Assembly: GCA_047967505.1 (NCBI GenBank)
Contig: CM106541.1
Source: Dipteris shenzhenensis
Lineage: Eukaryota; Polypodiophyta; Polypodiopsida; Gleicheniales
Length of the DNA stretch: 64,000 bases
Strand: one strand, 5' to 3'
Positions 1-11,960 of the stretch are shown here, one piece after another. Numbering within the stretch: the first letter of the stretch is position 1; every line of letters begins with the position of its first letter. Below the pieces are notes generated by a model. The model was not told the origin of the DNA, searched no databases, and was given only the letters and a program-made list of their open reading frames with translations. The translations under genes and the position numbers were made by a program.

Positions 1-245
1 AGTCAGAGTTAGTTGCAGGAAATTCCCTAGTATAGGGAAAAGCGCCATCTGAGATATATGCCTGTATTAAATGCTTGATCAGTGTGAATGTGGGAGTGCA
101 GGAATTCCCTAGTATAGGGAATTGTGTCAAACTGTTAGTACACTGAATTGTGTCAGCTTGTAAATACAGTTTTCTAGTGGTATTATTATAAATAATTTTT
201 TTTTAAAAAAAAATCAAAACAGAACAAAACAAACCAAAACACCCA
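1..245 (+). other. 5' leader / possible LTR end of gypsy element 1
   Basis: This is non-coding sequence upstream of the first gag start. It ends in a T-run and A-run around 198-215. A weak TGGTATTATTAT near 178 sits where a Met-tRNA primer site would be expected, but it matches poorly. I could not align it to the sequence after the pol gene (4832-5374), so an LTR pair is not shown. The window may cut the element at its left end. Confidence 0.35.
23..121. repeat. Two copies of a 17-bp perfect dyad
   Basis: TTCCCTAGTATAGGGAA occurs at 23-39 and again at 105-121, each preceded by GCAGGA(A)A-like sequence. Each copy is a 7-bp perfect inverted repeat around a 3-base centre. Two identical dyads 82 bp apart in a retrotransposon leader could bind a dimeric factor or fold as RNA hairpins; that role is inference. 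Confidence 0.6.
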
Positions 246-1595
246 TTGAGCAGAATGGAAGCAGAAAAAGGAGCTTCCTTGCAACAGTTGTTAGCGCAGC
301 AATTACAGGCCAATGCAGGGCAGTCCGAACTTAGGAGAGCGATACATAGTATGTCTGCCAGACCTTCTCGAGACGAGAAGGGAAAGGCTCCAATGGAACC
401 GGAGTCTAGTGTCCATACGGTCGAGCCTAGGAAGGCTAAAGTGCCAAATATTACCAATTACAGACCGGAAAAGTATTCTGGTCGGATGAACGACCGTAGA
501 TCCGATGTCATTGAGACCTGGTTACACAAATGGGACGAGGCGTTCGCCATTTGTGAAATCAGAAATGACATCAAGAAGATCCGCGAGGCCACCCACATGT
601 TTAGTGAGGTAGCGGATCGGTGGTGGATTAAACAACAAAAAGATGGGATAGCATCCACTACCTGGGAGGGGTTTAAAAGAGAGTTCAGGAAACACTTCTT
701 ACCTCCTGACGAAGCATCCCGAGCTTGGGATCAATATAGGAACCTTCGTCAGAGAAATTTATCAGTGGTGGAATACACTGATAAGTTTCGAGAGAGTGTA
801 ATGAAGGTTAACGAACCCCTGCCTCAATCAATCCAAGTGAAAGATTTCATATTTGGATTGAATGATCGAATGAAAATGGAAGTTCGGGCTAAGTACGCGA
901 ACACGTTAGATGATGCAATAGCTATAGCCCTGAACTATGAGGATGCCAAGGGCAGCAAGCCAAGTGGGTTTGCACAGGTCGGAACCCAATATGGGTATCC
1001 GAAGAAATCTGGGTTTAAGAAGAAGTGGGCTAGTAGAGGGAGTGGTTCGCAGCCGAGTGGTCAAGCCAAGCAGGCGAGACCGGCTGAAACTCCTAAACCA
1101 AGTACCACCATTGGAGTTAAAAGGAAAGTAACCCCAATGGCAGCCCGAGCTTGGTCTAAGTCTCCCTTGAACCCAGAACAAAGGGAAAAAGCGAGGAGAG
1201 AAGGCTTATGCTTTGGTTGCCTTCAACCTCATCAGTGGAAGGAATGTCCACGTAACAAAGATCGTCGGATGGCTGAGATGGTGATCTCAGAGTGCGACGT
1301 GGAGATGGAGGGAAGTCCTAGAGCGGAAGAGATGCAGATTCAGCTAGCGGGATCTTCTCAGAGGTTAGTACCTTGTTTGTTATGTGTGTCTGTTACTAAG
1401 TTAGTGACGAGTGCACCTGATAACATCCTATCTAAGCCCGCAGCAACGGGGTGTACGGCCTTTAATGATACAGAGTTAATTAAAATGAAAGGGCAAGTGG
1501 CCAATCATGATGTCATTGTGTTGTTTGACTCGGCGTCAACTCACAATGTGATTAACTCCAAGCTCGTGAAGAGGCTGAAAGACAAGTCCATCTGA
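246..1595 (+). pseudogene. Ty3/gypsy gag with start of protease (element 1)
   Basis: The reading frame is 449 codons. A retrotransposon gag (capsid-like) domain spans about residues 85-220, with the typical W-x-x-x-W-D-E-A-F and later R-x-L-R-Q-R-N-L-S-V-x-E-Y blocks. A basic, glycine/serine-rich linker follows. A zinc knuckle at residues 322-334 has the spacing C-X2-C-X3-H-X4-C, one residue shorter than the usual CCHC. Near the end, residues about 425-447 carry a retropepsin-like D-S-A-S motif (usually D-S/T-G). The frame then hits a stop although protease homology continues in other frames to about 1790. The protein would form the particle and bind RNA in the cytoplasm. It belongs to the same unit as the pol fragments that follow on the same strand. 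The lost glycine and the stop make this copy inactive. Confidence 0.85.
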
Positions 1596-3282
1596 CTATG
1601 CGTATACAGTCAGGATGGCAGATGGAAGTTCAACTGAAGTATGGGACCAAAGGGTTACCCAATTAGAGCTTCGGATTCAGGACTATGCTGAGAAGCTTGG
1701 TTTTGAAATGACCAAGCTTGCTCATGCAAATATAGCCCTGGGTATGGCGTGGCATTCTAAGAAGAATCCAGCCATTGATTGAAAAAAGTACGTGTATCAA
1801 TTCAAGATGAATGATGTGCTTTATGTCTTGCGAGGTGAGAAAGATGTACCTCAGGGACCGTTGGTTTCCGTGATGGAAATCCGAAAAGCTCAAGAAGAGT
1901 TTTTATTCCTTTGCACAGCATCGGTAGAGCCGGTTGATGATTCTTCGGCTAGCACTGATGTTGCGCAAAGTGGTGAGATGGCCAAGCTGGCTAATCTTAT
2001 AACAGAGGAGTTCTCTGAATGTTTTAGGGATGAACTACCTTATGGGTTACCTCCAGAGCGAAAAATTCAACATAAGATTGAACTGATCCCGGGGGCAGAA
2101 CCTGTAAATAGACCTCCCTATAGAATGAGTTTTACTGAAGAGACGGAGGTGCGTAGACAACTGGAAGAATACCTCAAGTTGGGGCAGATTCAACAAAGTT
2201 TCTCACCTTTTTCTTCGCCAGTGATATTAAAGAAGAAAAAGGATGATACGTTTCACCTCTGTATAGATTGCAGAGCATTGAATAATATCACTATTAAGCA
2301 CAGGTATCCGATGGCTCGGATTGATGATTTGCTAGATGCATTACATGGAGCCGTGATTTTCAGCACGATAGATCTTAAGTGTGGCTACCATCAAATCCCG
2401 ATTAGAGCCGAGGATGTGCATAAAACTGCTTTCAGAAGCAGGTTTGGTCATTATGAGTTTTTGGTAATGCCCTTCGGACTTACCAATGCTCCGGCTACAT
2501 TCGTCATGCTTATGAACGATTTACTATGTCCGTATATCGGAAAGTTCGTAGTACATTTTATTGACGATATCCTGATATTCAGTAAAAGTATTACTGAGCA
2601 TCATGAACACTTAAGAGTAGTGTTCATGACTTTAAGGAAAGCCAGTCTTTATGTAAATAAAAAGAAAACTATACTGTGTATGGTTAGGCTTGAATATTTA
2701 GGGTTCATAATTACTCCACAGGGGGTAGAAATGGATCCGAAGAAAGTGGTTACGATACTAACTTGGCCAATCCCTCAGAGTCTGACCGCGTGTCTGACCG
2801 CGTTGCGATCATTCTTGGGATTTGTCCAGTTTTATAGAAGGCATATCGAAGGGTATTCCGGAATTGACTGATCTGACCTCAGATAAAGTACCTTTTATTT
2901 GGGGACAGAATCAACAAGAAAGTTTTAACACCATAAAACAAGCTGTGGTCACAGGACCGGTGTTAAAAATAGTTGATCCCCAGAAACCGTTGTTCTTAGA
3001 AACCGATGCAAGGAGGGAAGGCCAGTAGCCTTTGAAAGCAAGAAGCTTTCTCCCTCTCAAAGGAATTGGCCAACTCATGAATTGGAGTTGTATGCTGTTA
3101 TCCATGCATTGAAAACATGGAGGCATTATTTGTATGGTTCAGAGTTTTATGTGGATGTGGATCATGATACTCTGAAACATTTCTGTAAACAGCCTGACTT
3201 AAGGGGCCGCCAAGCTAGGTGGGCAGAACTCATGCACGAGTTTAATCTAACAATTTAGTACCGAAGACGAAAAGATAATAAG
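1596..3282 (+). pseudogene. Ty3/gypsy reverse transcriptase and RNase H (element 1)
   Basis: This continues the gag-pol unit. The longest open stretch, 1792-2871, holds the RT fingers and palm: a Y-P-M-x-x-I-D-D-L block, S-T-I-D-L-x-x-G-Y-H-Q, the M-P-F-G-L-T-N-A-P-A-T-F block and the catalytic F-I-D-D box near 2560. RNase H follows in shifted frames from about 2880 to 3290. Its last motif reads V-A-N-A-L-S where A-D-A-L-S is usual, so a catalytic aspartate is lost, and a stop sits just before it at 3256. At least three frameshifts or stops break the frame. RT would copy genomic RNA in the particle. The intact F-I-D-D with broken frames says a once-active copy decayed by mutation. Confidence 0.85.
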
Positions 3283-4819
3283 GTGGCTAATGCGTTGTCT
3301 CACATTATGCACAACCTGAGTTTCACGGTATTAGAGAGTGCTGTAATGACCGAGATTAGAGAAACTCAAAAGGTGGACGAATTTGTCCGGAGCTTATGGC
3401 CTAAGGCTCATGTATTAAAACCCGGGGAAAATGAAAAGGATGACATGGCATCCAGAAAAGGCCAAACATATGCAAGATATACCATAAGGGATGGTATGCT
3501 AGTTAGAAATGGCAAGGTTGTAGTACCTAGTCAGAATGATCTCAGGCAGAGAGTCATTCGACATTGCCATGATAGCCCGTGTGCGGGACATCCAGGGGTC
3601 GAGAAGACATGATCTCGTAAAGCGAGATTTCTTTTGGCCAAAGATAAAAAAGCATATTCATGAATATGTGACACGGTGTTTCTCGTCTCAAGTAAGCAAG
3701 GCCGAGCGGGTGAAGCCACCCAAACTTTTACAGCCCTTGGAAATACCACTAAGTAAGTGGGAGAGCATTTCCATGGACTTTATTGTAGGGCTGCCTACGA
3801 CACAAGGAGCATATGATTCTATCCTTGTGGTGGTTGATCGTCTAACCAAGATGGCTCACTTCATTCTGACTAGAGAGTCTGTTAGTGCCCCGCAAGTGGC
3901 GGATTTGTTCATAAGATATATATTTCGTCTGCATGGATTGCCTAGATCCATAGTGTCAGACAGAGATGTCAGATTTACCCGTCATTTTTGGACAGCGGTA
4001 TTTGAGACACTAAGAACTGAGTTGGGAATGAGTGGGGATCATCCTGAGACGGATGGTCAGACGGAGAGAGTTAACCAGACTTTAGAGGATATGCTGAGAG
4101 CATATGTGTCATTGAGGCAACATACGTGGGACAAGTGGTTGCCATTGTTGGAGTTTGCCTACAATGATAGAAAACATTCCTCTACCGGGCTCAGTCCGTT
4201 TGAGCTGAACTATGGTTATAGACCAGCCAATCCAACTATAGTTGGAGTACCTCAGAAAGTGCCTAGAGCCGCGAACTTTGTAGTTCAGATGCGGGAGATG
4301 CTAGCACTTGCGAGAGCTAATATCCGCCAGGCTATGGATAGAGCCAAGGTGTATGCGGATGAAAACCGGTCTATAAGAGTATTTACGGAAGGAGAAAAAG
4401 TTTTTCTCAGAGTTCCTTCACACTCGAAGTCATTGACTTCAGGAGAGTGTGCTAAGTTATCACCTCGATACTGAGGGCCGTGGTTAATTCTAAAGAGAAT
4501 AGGCAACGTAGCCTATCAATTAGAATTGCCACAGGGGTGTAAGCTGCACCCGGTTTTTCATGTTTCGCGCTTAAAGAAATTTTTACATACAGGTGACTCA
4601 CTAATCGAAGGTGTGGTTTTGTTTCAGGAGATAGAGGATATTGCAAGGCGCAAACCAACAAGAATCTTGGACCGAGGAACAATGCAAATACGAAATCGGA
4701 AGATACCCATGGTGTTGGTTGCATGGCATGGTCAGCCTCTATCCAAAGCTACCTGGGAATCTGTATATCAGTTGCGGAGAGTGTTCCTAGACTTTATCAT
4801 TGAGGACGCTGATGTCTGA
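3283..4819 (+). pseudogene. Ty3/gypsy integrase with chromodomain-like tail (element 1)
   Basis: The N-terminal zinc region shows the two histidines (H-C-H-D-S-P-C-A-G-H), but a frameshift follows near 3605 and the C-X2-C pair reads C-F-S-S, so zinc binding is probably lost. The core (3536-4474) keeps D in S-M-D-F-I-V-G-L-P, D in S-D-R-D-V-R-F and E in D-G-Q-T-E-R-V-N, the D,D-35-E triad. A stop at 4472 separates the C-terminal part. The last piece (4526-4819) ends in I-L-D-R-G-T, V-L-V-A-W-H-G-Q and T-W-E, the pattern of chromodomains at the end of chromovirus integrases. Such domains steer insertion toward marked chromatin. This places element 1 in the chromovirus branch. Order gag-PR-RT-RH-IN is complete but broken. 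Confidence 0.83.
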
Positions 4820-4831
4820 AGAGGGAACGAA

Positions 4832-5374
4832 TGTTACGCTCTAGCTGAGGTAGCATGACCTCGGAAGAATCAGTCGACATTTCCCTTAAAGGCTCTATCT
4901 CTGTAATATATGTGTTTGCGCTTCATGTAAATGATCGGGAGGGATTTAATGTCAAGGTCCTAGGTGAGGGCTGATAGCACTAGACTAGGTAGATCTAAGG
5001 CCAAGGGCCAAGTGCAAAGATTGTGCCTAGGGGCAAAGGATTTAATGCATCCCAAGAGAGGGGTGAAATGTTGCTTTAGGATGGCCCTATATGGATGACA
5101 TGTGGCATCTAGATCTATCTAGGGAATTGGGGCTTGCTGAGGCTAGAGAGAGAAGAGAAGGAAATTATTCACGTAGAGTTTTGAACAAAGATCTCTGTCT
5201 GCTGGTCAGCCTCAACGAGATATGGCTGGGAGGTGATTCATGGTGCTGCTCCCGTGATCGAAGTAGAAAACTAGATTTGAGTGCCTTACATCTTCTCGAG
5301 ATAGAAATGCAAGGCTGACCTCATAAATTTTGCTGCTGTACATAGTTGTTACATTACTATAAATACCTGTACAT
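4832..5374 (+). mobile_element. Candidate 3' LTR of element 1
   Basis: A purine tract (GAAGAGGGAACGAA, about 4817-4830) lies directly after the integrase stop and is followed by TGTTACGCTC, as expected for a polypurine tract plus LTR start. I see no matching 5' LTR in the window and no certain right end before the LINE ORF starting at 5375. The boundary is inferred. Confidence 0.45.
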
Positions 5375-6230
5375 ATGACTGCTCACATCAAATGTTTTAC
5401 ACTCAATGTCCAGGGCATATGTGACAGTAGGAAATGGAAATCTGTGTGGCTGTACATCAACAGATTTCAGCCTGACATAGTGGCATTACAAGAACACAAC
5501 CAACATATTTATGCAGGCAAGACAGGACACTACTGTGGATATGATATTTTCTATGCTGGGAGCACTCTTTCTCAGGGGTTGTCCTTCTGATCAAACATGA
5601 GCTTCAACCAGTCATTGCTTTAAATGACAACAAAGGCAGATGGCTTGTTCTCCAATGCATTATTAAAGGAGAGGTGTTTGAATTTGCTTCAATTTATGCA
5701 CCTCAGTCCTCTAGAGAAAGAACTGCAATTTGGGATGCCATGCAACAATATCCGTGGAGATATCATGCCTACATATGTGGGGATTTCAATAATGCTCCAC
5801 AACAGGGAGACAACACCTCCAGACATGACCATATGTTATCTCCCGAAAGGCATGCATGGTCTCAACTACTTTTGCATCTGGATCTGGTTGACCTTTGGAA
5901 GGAATTGCAGCCTTTGTCACCGGGCTACACTTTTCAACATAATGCTCTTTCCGCTTATCAGGCACGTCTGGATCGATGGTATAGTGTCGCTCCCCAACAA
6001 AATGGGGATTTTACATGCAAAATGTGGATTGACTATGCCTTTGTGCATTCAGACCATGCACCACTATGGTTGCGGTTATCTTTTCATAATATGCCAGATG
6101 ATAGATTGCCACAAAGGAGACATCTAATCATAAACAATAGTTATTTGCAACATGCTGATTTCAAGGCAATGGTTACTGAAGCATCTCATTGCCTTTCCTC
6201 TAGCAGCCATATTCATGTTGATGGTGCCTA
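5375..6230 (+). pseudogene. LINE ORF2, AP-type endonuclease domain (LINE A)
   Basis: The frame opens with a typical LINE ORF2 start: residues C-F-T-L-N-V-Q-G (strand plus catalytic Asn), then I-V-A-L-Q-E-H-N (catalytic Glu). It breaks near 5588 and continues in another frame with F-A-S-I-Y-A-P, C-G-D-F-N-N and S-D-H-A-P-L, the other endonuclease signatures. This domain nicks target DNA so that LINE RNA can be reverse-transcribed in place. The N-terminal Met-to-motif distance suggests 5375 is close to the real ORF2 start. No ORF1 is visible upstream, since gypsy element 1 lies directly before it, so the copy is 5'-truncated or was cut. It differs clearly in sequence from LINE B and LINE D further along. 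Confidence 0.8.
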
Positions 6231-8983
6231 GGATTCTTTTATTTCCAAAATGCAAGTTGTGAATAGAGCTTATGGCAAGTCTTACATGAAGACTCTGAGG
6301 GAAACCATTGCTCAGGCCAAATCCACTTGTCAAGACCTCACTGAACTCAGTCATCATCGTTCGTTGTCCATGCATGAGCAAACAACACTATGCCAGGCCA
6401 GACATTGTCTTAAACTAAATGATCACAGGAAACTGGCAAAATGGGAGACTAGAGCAAGACAAAGAGCCTTTACAGATAAAGGTTGCTCTTCCAAAGAATT
6501 TTTCAAAAGTTTACATCAGTGGAGAATCAAAACAGAAATTTGCAGAGTGCTTATGCCTGATGGATCATGGACTACTTCATGGTGACAGCTTGCTTCTGTT
6601 TGTGTGCATCATTTCTCTCAGCAATTTGGCTCTGCAGCTCCTCCCTCGCAACAGATTTTGCTTGCACGAAATTTACTGTTGCAACATGTTTCTCATATCA
6701 TTTCCCCTACTCAAGCTTTGGAATTGGAGGAACCCTTTACCGAGAGGGAACTGTCAGATGCAATCAAATCATGTGGCAGATGGAAATCCCCAAGATGGGA
6801 TGGTTTAACAGTCAAGTTGTTTCTAGAATATTGGCCTATTTTGAAGCATTCATTGCTATATATGGTCAATGCTGCGTGGCAAAATCAGAAAATGCCGGAC
6901 ACATGGAAGAGAGGTCTTGTTAAACTCCTTCCCAAAAAACAAAATTTGTGAGTCTTTGGCAAACCGGAGACCTATCACTCTTATGCCCGTAATTTACAAA
7001 GGCACAACCAAAATGATTGTTGATCAGCTAAAGGGGTTTTTACATGATGGGTTGCATCCTGCTCAATATGGCTTTGTCCCGCGTAGGCATATCACAGATA
7101 ACATTGCTAATGCCTACATTGGAATTGAATATGCCAAATACACACAGCAAGATGTTTTGTTATTGCAAGTTGATATTGCCAAAGCCTTTGATACTGTTCA
7201 GTGGGATTTTATTTCATCGACTATGTAGGCATTGGGTTTTGGCACAAAAATGCAGCAACTCATCACTTGGCTATATCAAGATAGTAAAGCTGCCTGCATA
7301 CTTTAAGGAGATATTTCTCCATCCTGGACTGTTGCTTGTTCTGTCAGGCAAGGATGTCCCCTGAGTGCTTTACTTTTTGCCATAGCCACTCATCCACTGC
7401 TCTCTTGGACACTGACCAGTTGCACGGTTTGGAGATTCTTGGCAGTCATAGCATGATTGCTCAGGCATATGCTGATGATTCATTCTTTACTCCAAAAAAT
7501 ACTCGGGCTGATCTATCCATGATTATGCATGCTCTTTCTACATATGGATTGGCTGCTCGCCTTCGGGTAAATTTTTAGAAATCAAAATTGCTGCCGTTAC
7601 ATGCACAGGAATGGCACAACCTTCTGTGGCCTGGGGATATTGTCCCCGCTTCTCAATTCATTCGACATCTTGGTTATCCTCTAGGCTGAGGACTCACCCG
7701 TTCACAACAAACTGATTGGGTGCTAGTAAAGTTAAGGGCAAGGGGCAAAACTTGAATATTGGAAGCTTGCAACTTGGCCATTACATGTTCGTTTGTGAAT
7801 TACACAATCCATTTTGATAGCATACATACAATTTTGTCTGCCTCTCACTATGTTCACTAAGGCAGATCTGGTTTCATTTATGTCAGCTATCATGGAAATT
7901 TTATGGCGTTCAAAACATGGCAAGAAAAGTCTCAGATTATTCTCTATGCATCGTCTCTGTTCTCCAAAGATGCACGGGGGTCTGAACATTCTCAATATTC
8001 AAATGCATTTACTTGCTCAAAGAAGGAAAATGATGATACAGTTTATGCAAGGAGATCAGCCTTGGGCTTTCATGATCCGCTCTCTCTTATTACATCTTCA
8101 TACATCTGCCTTTGGCAATTGGCAACCTACTCAGTGGGATTTTTTATTTGGCTCTATCCAAGGCAAGATCAAAGGCTGCCCTTTTGTCTCTCGTCTGCTT
8201 CTTGATTGGAAACACATTCTATCCCACTTGGAATGGCATGGCAGGGACTCTCTCTCGGGCAACTCTTTGAGGGTAGAGAATATTTTTCGGTCTAAAGTAT
8301 TCAACCCTCCATTGGCCATACAAGAACCCCAACGTTCTTATTTTCTCTCCTTCAAAGGCATTTCATCTGTGGCGGATGTACTTCAGGATGATGGCACAAT
8401 TTTATCTTTTTCTATGGCTGCTCGCAAATATGGCTTGGGAGCTCATTATCGTCCTTTATGGCATAGAATTTCAGCAATGCTCCAACCGTCTTGCCGGTAC
8501 CTCATTTGGAACTTCAGAATCGGCTTGAGGATTGGATTTTACACTCTCCTTCCTTATACGCCCGTCCTTTGAAGCTCTCACATATCACAGTGTCATCACT
8601 GTATAAAGTGTTATTAACTCCACCTTGGATTTCCCACAGAGCAAATACTGTTTGGCATATGGATCGTCCAATGAAGTGGTGGAGAAAAAGGCTGCATCTC
8701 CTTTGGCATTACAAAGTCCCTCTTCGACAACAGCTTTTCCTATGGCAAGTTCTCCTTGGCATTTTTCCATCCAGACAGTTACTCGCACACAGACATATTG
8801 CTTCAGCTGTTTGTCACACATGCCAGCACTCTACTGAATCAATGCTTCACATTTTTTGGTTCTGTCCAAATACTTCTGATCTCATTGCTGTCATCAGACA
8901 GAGGCTTCGACAACAATTTCCTACTGTTACTTTTGGCAGATTTTTCTGGTCATTGCTTCAGAGAAAAAGAAAGCAGGATTGAC
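6231..8983 (+). pseudogene. LINE ORF2, reverse transcriptase and zinc C-terminus (LINE A)
   Basis: The linker, RT and C-terminal part of the same ORF2 follow in several frames. Visible blocks are L-L-P-K-K-Q near 6940, then R-R-P-I-T-L-M near 6970, Q-Y-G-F-V-P-R-R near 7070, D-I-A-K-A-F-D-T-V near 7180, V-R-Q-G-C-P-L-S in a shifted frame near 7350 and a Y-A-D-D-S-like box near 7470. The end (8625-8983) has the LINE zinc-type domain: K-V-P-L-R-Q-Q, W-Q-V-L-L-G, then C-H-T-C and H-I-F-W-F-C. More than five frame breaks show the copy is dead. The ORF runs directly into copia sequence near 8984 without a poly(A) tail or 3' UTR, so the 3' end is lost. Confidence 0.78.
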
Positions 8984-10246
8984 AGTTAATGCCTCACATG
9001 GTATTGAATCCCATGAGCCAGCAGATGCTTCACATGCACATGCTCTTCAGGATGATTAGGCATGGGCTGTCCATTCCTCATTTGATCCCTCCAAAGCTGA
9101 TGCACTCTTTACTGCTAATGATGCTCAATCCTGGTACTTTGATAGTGGTGCTTCCAAGCATGTCACATCTTGCAGACAGTTGTTCCATTCTTTAGCTGAA
9201 GCACCTCGAGGGGGGACTATTACATGTGCTAATAATGCTTCGTATGCTGTAAAAGGAGTTGGAGATGTGCAGCTCACATCCATTTCAAGCCATCCTGTCA
9301 CTCTGACAAATGTCCTTTCTGTGCCTGGCATTGAAGTCAACTTGATTTCAAGTTCAGTAATTGCTACTTTAGGTTTCAGAGTAATTTTTGATGGCTACAG
9401 ATGTCTAGTTTATGATCTTCATGATGACAATGCCATAGTTCCCACTGGCACTTTGCAAAAAGGGCTTTATCACCTTGATCATCATTCAGCTGCACTTTCT
9501 ATTGAAGCATTGGCTATTTCAGATTCACAGCTTGCTGAAACTCATCTTTGGCATGAGAGAATGGGCCATCTCAAATATAGAGCTCTTGCAAAGCTACATT
9601 CACAGCAGATGACAAATGATGTACCTCAGACTCACACAGTTTCCAAACATGTGTGTGAGGGTTGTCTTTTGGGTAAGATGCATCGATTTCCTTTTCAAAA
9701 GAATTGTCCAAAACTCTCACAAAGGAAATTGCAGCTAGTACACAGTGATGTCTGTGGCCCAATGAGGACAAATGCCATTGGGGGGTATAAGTATTTCATG
9801 ACTCTCATTGATGATTTCACAAGATATTGCTGGGTATATCCTTTAAAGGCCAAATCTAAAGTTTTCTTATGCTTTCAGAGACGGCTGAATATGGTTGAGA
9901 ATGAATCAGGAAGCAAGCTTGTCACCCTCAACACAGATAGGAGGGGTGAGTATATGTCAAAGGAGTTTGATGCATTTCTGTCTTCACGGGGCATTATTCA
10001 CTCATGCACTACTCCTTACACTCCTCAACAGAATCTTGTTTCTGAAAGGAAAAAGCCAGATGCATGCTTAAGGCCAAGTCTTTGCCCAATAAATTTTGGC
10101 TTGATGCAGTAATGTGTGCCAACTATGTGCTGAATAGATCACCTACACGGGCATTGAAGACTATTACACCTTATGAAGCATGGAAAGGCAGGAAGCCTTC
10201 ACTTTCACACATGAGAGTTTTTGGGTCTCTTGCTGTCATGGGCTGA
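8984..10246 (+). pseudogene. Ty1/copia protease-integrase fragment
   Basis: The fragment starts within a gag tail and enters the protease at about 9130, with the copia signature W-Y-F-D-S-G-A-S-K-H-V. The main frame (9180-10112) has the pre-integrase zinc domain (W-H-E-R-M-G-H-L ... C-E-G-C-L-L-G-K) and the integrase core: D in V-H-S-D-V-C-G, D in N-T-D-R-R-G-E-Y, and E in S-E-R-K. A frameshift near 10060 leads into F-W-L-D-A-V-x-x-A-N-Y-V-L-N-R-S-P-T and ends at V-F-G-S-L-A. Reverse transcriptase and RNase H are missing, and no LTRs were found on either side. Protease order before integrase, with RT expected last, identifies copia rather than gypsy. This is a both-ends-truncated relic. Confidence 0.82.
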
Positions 10247-11149
10247 AAACTGTTGTGGCTGGTACTTCTAGAGTAGGGGAGTGGAGGGCTGGGTGTGGGA
10301 GGATGGGAGTACGACAGTGGGTAAGAGGTCATGAAAGGGGTCTCAGTCAAGGTATAGGGGACAAGGGTAGGGGAGTGGAAATGACAGAGAACTAGGAGGG
10401 AGGGGAGGACATCTAAGAGGGGACTGAAGTGAACCCGGGGGTAGGTGGGAAGGGGAGCTAGCTGAGGGGGGAGATGCAACAAGAAGGTAGAGTACTATGG
10501 GGACTCGGCTAGAAAGAAAGAAATTCTATTAGAAGTCTTCAAAAGACTAAATGGTCTATGAGACTCAAAGAACCTGACAACGAGCTGAATGGGTGGAGCC
10601 TCTAGGCAAGTGTCACACCCAACACAAATATAGCATAATCAACATGAGCATATAGAATTGCCTGAAGCCCATGAAGAGGATGAGCCCCCAAGGGAGCCCG
10701 GTGATGTACAAGATTGTGGTGGCATAAAATCTCTAATAGGGCATTGGCGACAATTGGTGAGTGTGGTCCGCTATGGTCTCCTAGCAGTGACTCTGTGTCA
10801 AACAAGTACCATTGTCACCCCCGTCGGTTGTGCCTCCAATCTGGTGAACATGGAGGGAAGGTCCCCAAGCCTGATTTGTGCCTCAACCCATTGGCGATTC
10901 TGTTGTGTCTAGATAGGGCCAGCTATGGTAACCTGCATCAGCCTTGAGGTATAAGGGCCAGCTATGGTAACCTGCATCAACCCGTTGGCGATTCTGTTGT
11001 GTCTAGATAGGGCCAGCTATGGTAACCTGCATCAGCCCGAGGTATAAGGGTCATACTCTTTGACGCATTAGAGATACGTGATAACCTGGAATGTTGCGTC
11101 AAGCTGTAATGGGGATGTTTCGAACTCAACCAAAACTATCAGATGTGGG
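10247..11149. other. Unassigned DNA with a G-rich block and a short tandem duplication
   Basis: 10258-10500 is strongly G/GA-rich on the plus strand with no convincing protein. 10890-11050 carries a tandem duplication: a block with TTGGCGATTCTG and a CCAGCTATGGTAACCTGC segment repeats at about 94 bp (10891 and 10985), the latter segment three times. No family was recognised. Confidence 0.5.
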
Positions 11150-11960
11150 ACTAATGGCTTACTACGGATCATCCATGACAGCAAGAGAACCTAAAGCCTC
11201 TCAACTCAAGCCCAATCTGCCTCTGAGAGGGCGGACCCCCAACAAGGACTGCCATACATACTCACGAGACGAACCAAGGAGTTGAAGAAAAGAGACTTAG
11301 TTTGGGGATCCTGAAAATGAGAGTGAAAGCACTGGTGCTCAAGTCTAGCAAGCATGGCATATCCTCTGCTCAGTCGAGCCTAATCATTGGTACAAAAAAA
11401 AAGAACCCCCATGTATAAAATGCAGCAAAACTCCATCGATAATCCATCCAATGTGAAATGCCCTCTGTGGCTGCTCAAGATGTATTGAACATCATGACCC
11501 TTCCAAGATTGAGCTTCAAGTCATGTCTCTCACAGAAGGTATGAAGTGCATCCAAGTGTCGTCAGCAGAGGCCCTCTGCTAAGGATGCGAGTAAGACCAC
11601 ATCATTTACATACATGAGGATCTTAATCAAGGAGCTGGGAAGAGAGCAGCCAGCCTCGCCTCATGTTCCAATGAAAGTCTCGAGCTCCTCTATACAGAGG
11701 CCAAACAAGGTTGGTGATAATGGACTACCTTGTTTGACCCAATAGTGCTCATGGTCTTCTCTATCCACCCTACCCATGTCTGCCCTTGCTTGAGACCCTG
11801 TTATAGAGTGCATCACTACCCAGGTCCTACAAATGTCTAATGAGACGACCTTTGTGGAAATCCACAAAGCAAGAATAAACCCTCTGTCTCCATGCTCTGG
11901 CCTCCTCAATGGCCACTCAGAGTGTGAGTATATTATCTAGAGTCGCATGATCGGCCCGGA
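11150..11960 (-). pseudogene. LINE reverse-transcriptase remnant, minus strand (LINE C family)
   Basis: The minus-strand frame 11661-11909 ends with V-K-Q-G-S-P-L-S-P-T-L-F-G-L-C-I-E-E-L-E, the RT block before the catalytic Y-x-D-D. The next stretch toward lower coordinates reads I-L-M-Y-V-N-D-V-V in a neighbouring frame, a mutated Y-A-D-D-V box. The same block, as V-K-Q-G-C-P-(L/I)-S-P/T-T-L-F-G-L, occurs at 14456 and 44310 on the plus strand, so at least three copies of one LINE family lie here. The limits are approximate and no endonuclease domain is visible. Confidence 0.62.
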
